Source: an uncultured Clostridia bacterium
GTDB taxonomy: Bacteria; Bacillota; Clostridia; TANB77; CAG-508
Reading direction: 5' to 3'
Length of the DNA: 64,000 nt
Assembly: GCA_934119935.1 (NCBI GenBank)
Contig: CAKOSX010000001.1
Span: 186,001 to 250,000 of the forward strand
This document shows, piece after piece, positions 40,992 through 50,484 of the stretch. The position numbers and the translations under genes are program-made. Numbering within the stretch: position 1 is the stretch's first letter; each line of letters opens with the position of its first letter. Below the pieces are notes generated by a model that was given only the letters and a program-made list of their open reading frames with translations, made no database searches and was not told where the DNA came from.

Positions 40992-41558
40992 TTGAAAATT
41001 GGAGATGCATACAGTGAGTTAAGAAAAACAATATCAATAATAATTTTAGATGATGATTTTAAACTGACCAAGAATCTTGAAAATCCACAGACAACATGGA
41101 AAATACGAGAGAGTGAAGCTACGCATCTTATATTGACAGATTATTTAGAAATTATTATAATAGAGATACCGAAAGTAGTAAAAGCATACCACAAAACACC
41201 AAATGATGAAGTATTACAATGGATGCTTTTTCTAGATAATCCAGAAAAAGAGGAGGTAACTCGTATAATGGAAGAAAATAAAGATATTAAAGAAGCAAAG
41301 GAAGAGTTGGAAAGAATAAGCCAAGACGATATACTAAGAAGAAAAGCCTTAAATAGAACACTTGAAATAGCAGATCGACTACAATTAAAAAAAGAGGCAG
41401 AAGAAGCAAGAGAAAAAGGTTTGAAAGATGGAGAAAAGAAAAAAACTAATGAGGTTGTAAGAAAAATGAAAGAGGCTAATTTACCTATAGAACAAATAGC
41501 TAAAATAGTCGAATTAAAAGTAGAAGAGATAGAAGCAATACTAAATGAGAAAAATTAA
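40992..41558 (+). pseudogene. 5'-truncated Rpn-family (PD-(D/E)XK) nuclease/transposase remnant
   Basis: About 188 codons matching the C-terminal two thirds of Rpn/PDDEXK transposase-family proteins: the strand region KIGDAYSELRKTISIIILDD, the helical middle (NDEVLQWMLFLDNPEKEEVT), and the Lys/Glu-rich tail ending in an HTH-like KMKEANLPIEQIAKIVELKV. The N-terminal nuclease core (about 90 residues in the family) is missing, and there is no ribosome site or ATG at the apparent start. The upstream 200 bp show no trace of it. I read it as a deletion remnant. Confidence 0.7.
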
Positions 41559-41812
41559 TGATATTTCGCTATAGCGAAAAATATACATAAGTAATGTATT
41601 AGAATATTAGAAAAACATTAAAATAATAAAAAATAGTGCAAATATAAATATATATGTTTGTACTATTTCTTTAGCAAAATTTACTTTTTTCAATTAACAA
41701 ATTTTTAATATATAAAAATGCTCACTTATTATGTTGATTATTTTAACAAAATGTGCTAATATAAAAAAGTAGTAAAAACAGAGAAAATTTTAGAAAAGAA
41801 TAGGTGAAAGAT

Positions 41813-42664
41813 ATGATAGATGTTATAAAAGATACATTATTTGATTCAATCAAATTGTTACCTTTTTTATTTTTGGCATATTTACTCATGGAATATTTAG
41901 AGCATAAGACCGGAAATAAAACGAAAGATATAGTAAAAAAATCTGGTAAGTTAGGACCTCTATGGGGTGGAATTATAGGAGTATTTCCACAATGTGGATT
42001 TTCTGCTGCAGCGGCTAATTTATATGCTGGTAAGATTATAACTATGGGAACATTAATTGCGGTATTTTTATCCACTTCTGATGAGATGTTGCCAATATTA
42101 ATTTCGGAAGCAGCACCAGCAAGTTTAATTTTTAAAGTGTTGGCAATTAAATTGGTTGTTGGAATTATAGCAGGTTTTATAATAGATTTAGTAATAAATG
42201 TAACAGGAAAAACTAAAAAAGAAGAGACAGAAGAAGCAGTAGGGCATATGTGTGAGCACGATCACTGTGATTGTGAACATGGAATTTTTAAATCTGCATT
42301 AAAACATACAATTAATATTTTTATATTTATAACAATAATTACATTCGCAATAAATACTCTAATTTATTTTATCGGAGAAGAAACGATAGAGAAAGCCATT
42401 GCAGGTGTACCAGTACTTGGAATACTCGTAGCTTCAATATTTGGATTAATACCAAACTGTGCTGGTTCTGTAATAATAACAGAATTGTATTTATTGAATT
42501 TAATAAGCTTTGGCTCAATGATAGCAGGACTTCTAGTAGGCTCTGGAATAGGAATATTAGTACTATTCAAATCAAACAAAAACATAAAAGAAAACCTCAC
42601 AATAACAGGATTACTAATGTTAGTTGGAATAATAGTAGGACTAATAATAGACTTCGTAATATAA
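41813..42664 (+). CDS. Heavy-metal permease, ArsP_2-like (putative arsenic efflux family)
   Basis: A 283-residue membrane protein with about eight to ten helices in two similar halves, separated by a His/Cys-rich cytoplasmic loop (HMCEHDHCDCEHG) that could bind metal. Each half has a related signature (GIIGVFPQCGFSAAAANLYA and ASIFGLIPNCAGSVIITELY), typical of PF11449-type putative arsenic or manganese exporters. ATG 41813 follows TAGGTGAAAG. It is monocistronic; no arsR or arsenate reductase is nearby, so the substrate is uncertain. Confidence 0.85.
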   Translation: MIDVIKDTLFDSIKLLPFLFLAYLLMEYLEHKTGNKTKDIVKKSGKLGPLWGGIIGVFPQCGFSAAAANLYAGKIITMGTLIAVFLSTSDEMLPILISEAAPASLIFKVLAIKLVVGIIAGFIIDLVINVTGKTKKEETEEAVGHMCEHDHCDCEHGIFKSALKHTINIFIFITIITFAINTLIYFIGEETIEKAIAGVPVLGILVASIFGLIPNCAGSVIITELYLLNLISFGSMIAGLLVGSGIGILVLFKSNKNIKENLTITGLLMLVGIIVGLIIDFVI

Positions 42665-42675
42665 CAATTATAAAG

Positions 42676-42769
42676 CAGTAAAACTTCTTTTTAGAAATAC
42701 AAGAATGTCGCCCTTGATTGCACTAAAGTGCTTGCTCCATTCTGATTTCCTAAAAAGAAGCTTTTACTG
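42676..42769 (-). repeat. Dispersed structured repeat, copy R2
   Basis: Arms CAGTAAAACTTCTTTTTAG (42676-42694) and complement (42750-42769, one bulged C). Inner hairpin GCAC-TAAA-GTGC. Read on the minus strand it holds ATGGAGCAAG ... TCAAGGGCGACATTC, a diverged form of the shared core. Confidence 0.65.
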
Positions 42770-42831
42770 TTAAATAAATTATCAAGCTTAATTTTGAAAG
42801 AAAAAATATAATAAAAACCGCAAATAATCCA

Positions 42832-42900
42832 TTTTTGCAAAATTAAACTGGAACGAGTGCTTTAGCACGACCAATGGAGACATGTTTGATTTTGAAAAAA
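42832..42900 (+). repeat. Dispersed structured repeat, copy R3 (short core)
   Basis: Arms TTTTTGCAAAATTAAAC and GTTTGATTTTGAAAAAA (imperfect) enclose TGGAACGAG, hairpin TGC-TTTA-GCA, then GACCAATGGAGACAT. It is a near relative of R4, 100 bp downstream. Confidence 0.75.
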
Positions 42901-42924
42901 TACTGAAAAATAATAATAAAAAAA

Positions 42925-43021
42925 CCGAGAACCCCCCATTTTCGCAAAATTAAACTGGAACGAGCGCTTTAGCGCGATTAAGGGAGACATGTTTAATTTT
43001 GCGAAAATGGGGGGTTTTCGG
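42925..43021 (+). repeat. Dispersed structured repeat, copy R4 (short core)
   Basis: 31-bp arms with one mismatch (42925-42955 and 42991-43021, CCGAGAACCCCCC at the outside) enclose TGGAACGAG, hairpin GCGC-TTTA-GCGC, then GATTAAGGGAGACAT. It sits between the convergent metal permease and pflA genes and could also end both transcripts. Confidence 0.8.
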
Positions 43022-43029
43022 TTAATAAA

Positions 43030-43755
43030 TTATATTCCAAGAATACTTTTTGCTCTTTCTACATCTTCGTTATTTGCTGTTCTCACACCATCTAATGGAT
43101 ATTCTAGCCCAAGTTGTTCCCACTTGAATCTACCCATATCGTGGTAGGGAAGTATTTCAACTTTATCAACTGTTTTTAAAGTAGCCAAGAATTCTTTTAA
43201 TTTTTTTAAATCTTCTTCTTTATCTGTGTAACCAGGTACTAAAACTTGCCTAATCCACATGTGTTTTCCGTTTTCGCTCAAGTATCTAGCAAATTCTAAT
43301 TCTTTTTGGTTAGAAACACCAGTTAGGTCTCTGCAAATTTCATCATTTATGCATTTTATATCAAGCAAAAACAAATCTGTTAATTCAATAATTTCCTTTA
43401 TTCCGGGTGTTAAATAAAATACTCCAGAGGTATCTACTGCTGTTGAAATGCCTTCTTTTTTTAGCTCCGTAAATAATGCTTTTAAGAATTCTAAATGTAG
43501 CAAAGGCTCGCCACCGCTTACCGTAACTCCACCGCCAGATGGAATTATATAGTTTTTATATCTTAATATTTTATCTAAAACTTCTTTTACAGAATAGTGT
43601 GTTCCACCTTGATGACACCAGGTATCTCTATTTTGACAGTATTTGCATTTTAGATTACATCCTTGTGTAAAAATAACATATCTAATTCCAGGACCGTCAA
43701 CTGCGCCGAATGATTCGAATGAGTGAATAGGGCAGGTTATATCTTCTAAATTCAT
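43030..43755 (-). CDS. pflA: Pyruvate formate-lyase activating enzyme
   Basis: A 241-residue radical-SAM enzyme that uses S-adenosylmethionine to place the glycyl radical on PflB. The cluster motif is GCNLKCKYCQNRDTW (CxxxCxxC). The N-terminus (CPIHSFESFGAVDGPGIRYV) is diagnostic of PflA rather than NrdG. Other motifs are VTVSGGEPLLH, TAVDTSGVF and LLDIKCIND. It lies downstream of pflB on the same strand (196 bp gap with a terminator between), so it may also have its own promoter. Confidence 0.95.
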   Translation of the reverse strand: MNLEDITCPIHSFESFGAVDGPGIRYVIFTQGCNLKCKYCQNRDTWCHQGGTHYSVKEVLDKILRYKNYIIPSGGGVTVSGGEPLLHLEFLKALFTELKKEGISTAVDTSGVFYLTPGIKEIIELTDLFLLDIKCINDEICRDLTGVSNQKELEFARYLSENGKHMWIRQVLVPGYTDKEEDLKKLKEFLATLKTVDKVEILPYHDMGRFKWEQLGLEYPLDGVRTANNEDVERAKSILGI

Positions 43756-43916
43756 ATTGATAATCTCCTTTTTTTCTGTACTATTTAAGTTATATTAATA
43801 AGAAACTATATGTTAAAGTTTTTTAGAACAACAATACAAAGTTAAAAAATCTTATTAATAATAGCATGCAAATTTATGTAATTGTAATAACTTAAATAAT
43901 ACAAATTTTTTATAAA

Positions 43917-43946
43917 AGGGGCTCTGCTTTTTCAAGTAGCGCCCCT
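43917..43946 (-). terminator. Terminator after pflB
   Basis: AGGGGC / GCCCCT stem with further CTT/AAG pairing, followed on the minus strand by TTTTATAAAAAATTT. It lies just after the pflB stop, so pflA expression depends on partial readthrough or its own promoter. Confidence 0.7.
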
Positions 43947-43951
43947 AAAAA

Positions 43952-46183
43952 CTAAATTCTCTCGTGAATTGTTCTGTTTACAACGTCTAATTGTTGCTCT
44001 CTTGTTAATTTAACAAAGTTTACAGCATAACCAGAAACACGAATTGTAAGTTGTGGATATTTTTCTGGGTGATCCATAGCGTCTAATAATAAGGCTCTAT
44101 CGAATACGTTTACGTTAATGTGATGTCCTGTTTGTTTAAAGTATCCGTCTAACATGCTTACTAAGTTATTTATTTTTGTTTCAGAATCTTTTCCAAGTGT
44201 TCCAGGAGTTATAGAGAATGTGAAAGAAATTCCGTCTTCTGAATACTCGTATGGAAGTTTTGCTATTGTATTCATTACAGCTAATGCACCAGATGAATCT
44301 CTTCCGTGTAGAGGGTTTGCACCAGGTCCGAATGGTGCTCCGGCTCTTCTTCCGTCTGGGGTATTTCCTGTTGCTTTACCATAAACTACGTTAGATGTTA
44401 TTGTTAATATTGATTGTGTTGGTATAGAGTTTCTGTATGTGATGTGTCCTTCTAGCTTCTTCATAAATGTTTTTACAAGATTTACAGCTATTTCATCAAC
44501 TCTGTCATCATCATTTCCGTATTTAGGGAAGTCGCCTTCAATTTGATAATCTGTTGCAAGACCAGTTTCGTCTCTTATAACTTTAACTTTTGCATATTTG
44601 ATTGCAGATAATGAGTCAACTGCAACTGATAAACCAGCTATACCGCAAGCCATTGTACGGATTATATTTCTATCATGTAATGCAAATTCCAAAGCTTCAT
44701 AAGAATATTTATCATGCATGTAATGGATTGCATTTAATGCCTTCATGTAGATTTTTGCAACATAATCCATCATTTGGTCGTATTTTGCCATTACTTCATC
44801 ATAGTCTAGATATTCTGATGTGATAGGGGCAAACATTGGTGTAACTTGTTTTCCTGTGTTTTCATCTCTACCACCGTTAATAGCATAAAGTAGGGCTTTT
44901 GCAAGGTTAGCTCTTGCACCGAAAAATTGCATTTGTTTACCAATTTTCATTGCAGAAACACAGCAAGCAATTCCGTAATCATCACCTAAAGTTATTCTCA
45001 TTAAATCATCGTTTTCATATTGAATAGATGATGTTGCAATTGAGATTTTTGCACAGTAATCTTTGAATGCTTTTGGCAGATTAACTGACCATAAAACAGT
45101 TAGGTTTGGCTCTGGAGCAGCTCCTAAGTTTTCTAGGGTGTGAAGAACTCTGAATGAGTTTTTAGTAACCATAGTTCTTCCATCAATGCCCATACCGCCA
45201 ATACTTTCTGTTACCCAAACTGGGTCTCCAGAGAATAATTCATTGTATTCTGGGGCTCTTAAGAAACGTACCATTCTAAGCTTCATAACGAATTGGTCCA
45301 TAAGCTCTTGAACTTCTTCTTCAGTAATTAATCCTGATTTTAAATCTCTTTCAAAATAAATATCTAAGAAAGTAGATGTTCTTCCTAAAGACATAGCAGC
45401 ACCATTTTGATCCTTTACAGCGCCTAAATAAGCGAAGTACAACCATTGAACAGCTTCCTTTGCATTTGATGCTGGAACAGAAATATCAAATCCGTATTTT
45501 TCAGCCATTTTCTTTAAGTCTTGTAAAGCCTTAATTTGCTCAGCAATTTCTTCTCTGTCACGAATAACTTCTTCAGTAAATTCATCAACATCAAGAATAT
45601 CAAGTTCGTCTTTCTTTTCAGCAATTAAAACATCAACACCATATAGTGGAACACGTCTGTAATCTCCGATAATACGTCCACGTCCATATCCATCTGGTAA
45701 ACCAGTTAATAGGTGATGTGTTCTTGCAATACGAATGTCTGGTGTGTAAACATCAAAAACACCGTCATTGTGAGTTTTTCTTAAATTGTGATAAATGTAT
45801 TCAACCTCGTCATCAACCTTGTAACCATAAGATTCGCAAGATTTTTCTACAATTCTAATTCCACCATTTGGCATTATAGCTCTTTTTAATGGGGCATCTG
45901 TTTGGAAACCAACTATTTCCTCTAAATCTTTGTCTAAGTATCCAGCCTCGTATCTATTAATTCCAGAAGGAGTTTTTGTATCAACATCTAGAACGCCGTT
46001 TTCTTTCTCTTTTTCATATAATTTAAGAACTTTATCCCATAATTTTAAAGTTCTTTCTGTAGCACCAGATAAGAAACTTTCGTCTCCTGTGTATGGAGTA
46101 TAGTTCTTTTGAATGAAATCTCTAACGTCGATTTCATGTGTCCATTCTCCTTTATTAAAAGTATTCCATTGCTTAAAATCCAT
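43952..46183 (-). CDS. pflB: Formate C-acetyltransferase (pyruvate formate-lyase)
   Basis: A 743-residue glycyl-radical enzyme that splits pyruvate and CoA into acetyl-CoA and formate in anaerobic fermentation. ATG 46183 follows GGAGGG; upstream extensions are not supported. The active-site Cys pair is in YGIACCVSAMKIG, the glycyl-radical site in TIRVSGYAVNFVKLT near the C-terminus. The N-terminus MDFKQWNTFNKGEWTHEID is typical. The activating enzyme gene lies downstream. It shows that the organism ferments via formate. Confidence 0.97.
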   Translation of the reverse strand: MDFKQWNTFNKGEWTHEIDVRDFIQKNYTPYTGDESFLSGATERTLKLWDKVLKLYEKEKENGVLDVDTKTPSGINRYEAGYLDKDLEEIVGFQTDAPLKRAIMPNGGIRIVEKSCESYGYKVDDEVEYIYHNLRKTHNDGVFDVYTPDIRIARTHHLLTGLPDGYGRGRIIGDYRRVPLYGVDVLIAEKKDELDILDVDEFTEEVIRDREEIAEQIKALQDLKKMAEKYGFDISVPASNAKEAVQWLYFAYLGAVKDQNGAAMSLGRTSTFLDIYFERDLKSGLITEEEVQELMDQFVMKLRMVRFLRAPEYNELFSGDPVWVTESIGGMGIDGRTMVTKNSFRVLHTLENLGAAPEPNLTVLWSVNLPKAFKDYCAKISIATSSIQYENDDLMRITLGDDYGIACCVSAMKIGKQMQFFGARANLAKALLYAINGGRDENTGKQVTPMFAPITSEYLDYDEVMAKYDQMMDYVAKIYMKALNAIHYMHDKYSYEALEFALHDRNIIRTMACGIAGLSVAVDSLSAIKYAKVKVIRDETGLATDYQIEGDFPKYGNDDDRVDEIAVNLVKTFMKKLEGHITYRNSIPTQSILTITSNVVYGKATGNTPDGRRAGAPFGPGANPLHGRDSSGALAVMNTIAKLPYEYSEDGISFTFSITPGTLGKDSETKINNLVSMLDGYFKQTGHHINVNVFDRALLLDAMDHPEKYPQLTIRVSGYAVNFVKLTREQQLDVVNRTIHERI

Positions 46184-46300
46184 ATAAATATCCCTCCTAT
46201 AAGATAATATGAAATAGTTAAATATTTCAGTATTAATATTAGCATAGTGAAGGGGAATTATCAATAAAAATTTTGGAAATTTACAAATCAAGAAATATAA

Positions 46301-46418
46301 AAAACCATCATTTATCATTTTTATAAAAGAGACCGGAAGCTCGCCTTTGAGGGGTCCACTAGGAGCCCCGACCAAGAGCGACGTGTTGATTTTTATAAAA
46401 ATGATAAATGATGGTTTT
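46301..46418 (+). repeat. Dispersed structured repeat, copy R5
   Basis: Perfect 28-bp arms (46301-46328 and 46391-46418, AAAACCATCATTTATCATTT at the outside) enclose GAGACCGGAAGCTCGCC, hairpin GGGGTCC-ACTA-GGAGCCCC and GACCAAGAGCGACGTGTTG. It lies upstream of pflB and downstream of the Xre gene. Confidence 0.85.
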
Positions 46419-46433
46419 AATCTGATTTTATAA

Positions 46434-46458
46434 AAACCCGTCATTATACGACGGGTTT
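46434..46458 (-). terminator. Terminator after the Xre gene
   Basis: AAACCCGTC (46434-46442) / GACGGGTTT (46450-46458), with TTTTTAT on the minus strand. Confidence 0.85.
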
Positions 46459-46505
46459 ACAAACACACAAAATAAAATGTAAAGTATTAATATTTAATTA
46501 GTATA

Positions 46506-46853
46506 TTAGTTATTAGATTTATAAGAGCCATCATCTTCAGCAATAACTCTTGAAAGTTTATAAATTAATTTTTGTTTTTCTGGAGAACATTTCTTTAATA
46601 TATCGTTAAACTCGTTATATAAATATTTCTCATTTTTATCAGAAACTCCGCTTAAAATGTAACCCTCTGAAACATTTAAAATAGTACAAAATTCACTTAA
46701 TCTTTTTAAATTTATATGAGAACTTCCTCTTTCAATTCTGCTAATAAAAGCAACAGAAAGGTTAGTCTTTTCTGCCATTTCTTGTTGTGTTAAGCCAGCT
46801 TTAAGTCTAGCTTGTTTTAATCTCGATCCAATAATACAATAATCTACTGCCAT
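46506..46853 (-). CDS. Xre-family HTH transcription regulator
   Basis: A 115-residue protein with a HTH_3 domain at residues 9-65 (IGSRLKQARLKAGLTQQEMA, EKTNLSVAFISRIERGSSHI) and a helical C-terminus typical of chromosomal SinR-like regulators. ATG 46853 is chosen because GAGGTG precedes it. It is divergent from mtaB and lies upstream of pflB on the same strand, but R5 and a terminator separate them, so control of pfl is only possible in trans. Target unknown. Confidence 0.88.
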   Translation of the reverse strand: MAVDYCIIGSRLKQARLKAGLTQQEMAEKTNLSVAFISRIERGSSHINLKRLSEFCTILNVSEGYILSGVSDKNEKYLYNEFNDILKKCSPEKQKLIYKLSRVIAEDDGSYKSNN

Positions 46854-46997
46854 AATTTCACCTCTTAAAATATACAAAAAATAATAACATGCAAACTTGT
46901 AAATTTACAGAAACTGATAAGTAAACAAATAATAGCAAAGTAAATATAACATTATTAATATGCGCAAAAATGCGAATATTAAACATGAAATTTTTTA

Positions 46998-47026
46998 TTG
47001 CCATTTTTGCCGAAACGTGCTAAAAT
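46998..47026 (+). promoter_or_regulatory. Promoter of mtaB
   Basis: TTGCCA (46998-47003), 17-bp spacer, TAAAAT (47021-47026), with a leader of about 100 nt before the ATG. Confidence 0.6.
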
Positions 47027-47130
47027 AGACAAGTAATTGAAATTTTATGAATAATAAAATTTTTACATGATATTTAATGTCTATAGGAGACAAAATAAAA
47101 CCTAAATATATTGTAAGGAATGAACTTTAA

Positions 47131-48480
47131 ATGAAGAAAACAGTCAGTTTTTATACTCTAGGTTGCAAGGTTAACCAGTATGAAACAAATGCAATGGAAC
47201 AGCAATTTATAAAGAATAATTATGAAATAGTAGAGAATACACAAAAAGCAGACATTTATGTAATAAATACATGTACTGTTACGAATATGGCGGAAAGAAA
47301 ATCTAGGCAGATGCTTAGAAGAGTTAAGGAAATAAATCCGTCTGCTGTTTTAGTTGTGTGTGGCTGTTATGCGCAAGTTGCAAAAAATGAATTAGAGAAA
47401 ATTCCAGAAATAGATATAATTTTAGGTATAAATGAGAAGAATGAAATTGTACAAATTGTGGAAAAATATATGGAAGAAATGTCCGAGCAGGACAATAGGA
47501 GCCAGGAAGCTGAAATAGAAGATGTATCAAAACAAAAAGAGTTTTTAGATTTTGGCGATGTTACGTATACGGAGAAAAATAGAGCGGTTGTAAAAGTGCA
47601 AGATGGATGCAACATGTTTTGTTCATACTGCATAATTCCATATGCAAGAGGCAGAATAAGAAGTAGAAAGATTGAGAGTGTTGTTTCTGAAATTGAAAAA
47701 ATTGCAAAAGAAGGCATAAAAGAAGTTGTAATAACAGGAATACATGTTGCTTCTTATGGTAAAGATTTTGATAATGAAAATACTTCAAAAAAAATAAGAT
47801 TAATAGATTTATTAGAGGCTATAAACAAAATTGATGGAATAGATAGAATAAGACTAAGCTCTTTAGAACCAACTATTGTGGACGAAGAATTTGCAACAAG
47901 ATTATCTAAATTAGATAAAATTTGTGACCATTTCCATTTGTCTTTACAGAGTGGTTGTGATGAAACTTTAAAAAGGATGAATAGAAAATATACCACGCAA
48001 ATTTATAGAGAGGCAGTTGCGACACTTAGAAAATATTATCCAGAGGCAAGTTTTACAACAGATGTTATAGTTGGCTTCCCAGGAGAAACAGACGAAGAAT
48101 TTGCAAAGACATACGAATTCTTGAAGGAGATTGATTTTTACAGATTGCATGTTTTTAAATATTCGCCAAGAAGAGGAACTGTTGCAGAAAAAATGCCAAA
48201 CCAGATAGACGGAAATAAAAAAGAGGAAAGAAGCAACAAATTAATAGAACTATCTAATAATGCAGAAAATAAACATAACAGAAATTATATTGGTAAGACT
48301 GTAAAGGTATTATTTGAAGAATTCGAAGATGGCTTCTTTAAAGGACATACAACAAATTATATGATGGTAAAAGTCGCGGGTGTGGAAGAACAATCGGACA
48401 AATTTGTAAATCAAATTTTAGATGTGAAAATTAAAGAAAACAATGATGAAACAAGAGAACTAATTGGAATTTTGTCTTAG
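47131..48480 (+). CDS. mtaB: tRNA (N6-threonylcarbamoyladenosine-C2)-methylthiotransferase MtaB
   Basis: A 449-residue radical-SAM methylthiotransferase that makes ms2t6A at position 37 of ANN-decoding tRNAs. The MTTase domain has TLGCKVNQYE, INTCTV and VCGCYAQ; the radical-SAM cluster is CNMFCSYCIIPYARGR; a TRAM domain ends the protein. The TLGCKVNQYE opening is diagnostic of MtaB versus RimO (23047-24396) and MiaB. It has its own promoter and is followed by repeat R6. Confidence 0.95.
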   Translation: MKKTVSFYTLGCKVNQYETNAMEQQFIKNNYEIVENTQKADIYVINTCTVTNMAERKSRQMLRRVKEINPSAVLVVCGCYAQVAKNELEKIPEIDIILGINEKNEIVQIVEKYMEEMSEQDNRSQEAEIEDVSKQKEFLDFGDVTYTEKNRAVVKVQDGCNMFCSYCIIPYARGRIRSRKIESVVSEIEKIAKEGIKEVVITGIHVASYGKDFDNENTSKKIRLIDLLEAINKIDGIDRIRLSSLEPTIVDEEFATRLSKLDKICDHFHLSLQSGCDETLKRMNRKYTTQIYREAVATLRKYYPEASFTTDVIVGFPGETDEEFAKTYEFLKEIDFYRLHVFKYSPRRGTVAEKMPNQIDGNKKEERSNKLIELSNNAENKHNRNYIGKTVKVLFEEFEDGFFKGHTTNYMMVKVAGVEEQSDKFVNQILDVKIKENNDETRELIGILS

Positions 48481-48490
48481 ATTTAGGTGG

Positions 48491-48594
48491 ATAAATGATT
48501 ATTTTTAAAACGAGACTGGAAGCTCGCCTTTGAGGAGTCCGAAGGAGCTCCGACCAAGAGCGACATGTTGAGGCTTTATAAAATAATCATTTAT
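48491..48594 (+). repeat. Dispersed structured repeat, copy R6
   Basis: Arms ATAAATGATTATTTTTAAAA (48491-48510) and the complement (48575-48594, 18 of 20) enclose GAGACTGGAAGCTCGCC, hairpin GGAGTCC-GAA-GGAGCTCC and GACCAAGAGCGACATGTTG. The inner stem has A-T where R5 has G-C, a compensating change. Confidence 0.85.
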
Positions 48595-48616
48595 AACTAA
48601 ACTGACAAGTTTTTAA

Positions 48617-48644
48617 TTGACAAATTGAGATTAAATGGTAAAAT
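48617..48644 (+). promoter_or_regulatory. Promoter of alaS
   Basis: TTGACA (48617-48622), 16-bp spacer, TAAAAT (48639-48644), 32 bp before the ATG; no T-box leader is present. Confidence 0.6.
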
Positions 48645-48675
48645 TATATAAGAAAATTTGAAAAGAGGAAATTAT

Positions 48676-50445
48676 ATGAAGGCTATAGAAATAAGAAATA
48701 AATATTTAGAATTTTTTAAGAGACATGGACATGCTGTAATTCCAAGTGCACCATTAATACCAGAGAATGATCCATCTGTATTATTCACAACTGCTGGAAT
48801 GCAACCATTAGTACCATATTTATTAGGAGAAAAACATCCAGAGGGAACACGTTTAACAGATTTTCAAAAATGCTTACGTACAAACGATATTGATGAAGTT
48901 GGAGATAACAGACACTTAACATATTTTGAAATGCTTGGAAACTGGTCTTTAGGAGATTATTTTAAAGAAGAATCAATAGCAATGAGCTTCGAGTTCTTAA
49001 CAAAAGAATTAGGAATACCAGTAGAAAAATTATCTGTAACATGCTTTGCAGGAGACGAAGACTGCCAAAGAGACGAAGTTACAGCTTCTTGCTGGAAGAA
49101 AGCAGGAATTCCAGAAGATAGAATCTATTATTTTGGAAAAGATGATAACTGGTGGATTGCCGGAGAAGAAGGACCTTGTGGACCAGATACAGAAATGTTC
49201 TATGATACAGGAAAGCAAAAATGTTCAGAAAATTGTAATCCATCTTGTGGCTGTGGTAAATATGTTGAAATATGGAATAACGTATTTATGGAATTTTTCA
49301 AGACAAAAGATGGAAAATACACAAAATTAAAACAACACAATGTTGATACAGGACTTGGACTAGAGAGAATGGCTATGTTATTACAAGGAAAAGAGACTCC
49401 ATTCGATACAGAATTATTCAAACCTGTAATGGATAAATTACAAGAATTAGCCGGAGAAAATGATAGCATAGAGAGCAGAAGAATTGTTGCAGAACACTTA
49501 CGTTCTAGTATGATGATAATTCAAGATGGTGGACTTCCAAGCAATGTTGATAGAGGATATATTTTAAGAAGATTAATCCGTAGAATGGTAAGACATTTAA
49601 GAAAACTACAAATCAATTTAAATGAATTAGCAGAATTAATCGATTTAAATATAGATACTTTAAAAGAAATGTATCCTGAATTACATCAAAACAGTGATAA
49701 AATTAAGAGTGTAATAATAGAAGAAAAAGATAAATTTGAGAAGACTCTTGAGCGTGGAGAAAGAGAATTTAACAAGATAGTAAATAGAATGAAAAATGAA
49801 GGACAAGACACAATTTCAGGACAAGACCTATTTACATTATATGAAACTTATGGATTCCCACCAGAGGTTACTCAAGATTTAGCAAGGGAAGCAGGATTAA
49901 AAGTAGATACAACAGAATTTGACAAACTATTCAAAGAGCATCAAGAAAAATCTAGAATGGGTAGCGAGCAAAAATTCAAGGGTGGACTTGCTGGAACAGG
50001 TGAACAAGAAGTAAGATACCATACAGCTACACACTTATTAAATGCAGCACTAAAAGTAATACTTGGAAAAGATGTACATCAAAAAGGCTCAAACATAACA
50101 CCGGAAAGAATGAGATTCGACTTTAGCTGTGACCACAAACTTACAGACGATGAGAAGAAGAAAGTAGAAGACTTAGTAAACGAGTGGATATCACGTGGCT
50201 TAGATGTAAAATGCGAAGAAATGAAGAAAGACGACGCAATAAAATCAGGAGCAGAGTGCATGTTCATAGAAAAATATCCAGACATAGTTACTGTTTATTC
50301 AATTGGAAATGATAAAGAAACAGTATCAAAAGAACTATGTGGAGGACCTCATGTAAAGAATACTTCAGAATTAGGACACTTCAAGATAAAGAAAGAAGAA
50401 GCAAGCTCAGCCGGAGTAAGAAGAATAAAAGCAATACTTGAATAG
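48676..50445 (+). CDS. alaS: Alanyl-tRNA synthetase, short form without C-terminal domains
   Basis: A 589-residue AlaRS; most bacterial forms have about 870. The class II catalytic domain (SAPLIPENDPSVLFTTAGMQ, RLTDFQKCLRTNDIDEVGD) and tRNA-recognition region are complete. The editing domain has its zinc motifs HTATHLLNAAL and ELCGGPH. The protein stops right after RRIKAILE, so the DHHA1 and C-Ala parts, which aid dimer formation and tRNA elbow contact, are missing. ATG 48676 follows AAGAGGAAA. The end is a clean stop and codons are intact, so this is a compact natural form rather than a frameshift. Confidence 0.93.
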   Translation: MKAIEIRNKYLEFFKRHGHAVIPSAPLIPENDPSVLFTTAGMQPLVPYLLGEKHPEGTRLTDFQKCLRTNDIDEVGDNRHLTYFEMLGNWSLGDYFKEESIAMSFEFLTKELGIPVEKLSVTCFAGDEDCQRDEVTASCWKKAGIPEDRIYYFGKDDNWWIAGEEGPCGPDTEMFYDTGKQKCSENCNPSCGCGKYVEIWNNVFMEFFKTKDGKYTKLKQHNVDTGLGLERMAMLLQGKETPFDTELFKPVMDKLQELAGENDSIESRRIVAEHLRSSMMIIQDGGLPSNVDRGYILRRLIRRMVRHLRKLQINLNELAELIDLNIDTLKEMYPELHQNSDKIKSVIIEEKDKFEKTLERGEREFNKIVNRMKNEGQDTISGQDLFTLYETYGFPPEVTQDLAREAGLKVDTTEFDKLFKEHQEKSRMGSEQKFKGGLAGTGEQEVRYHTATHLLNAALKVILGKDVHQKGSNITPERMRFDFSCDHKLTDDEKKKVEDLVNEWISRGLDVKCEEMKKDDAIKSGAECMFIEKYPDIVTVYSIGNDKETVSKELCGGPHVKNTSELGHFKIKKEEASSAGVRRIKAILE

Positions 50446-50484
50446 AAAGCTATAGTGGCTAGAATAAGTGATAATATAGTTTAT

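Noticed and set aside
48676..50445. alaS truncated by a frameshift
   Set aside because: The stop follows a natural domain end, and the following 40 bp do not encode DHHA1 sequence in any frame before the R7 repeat.
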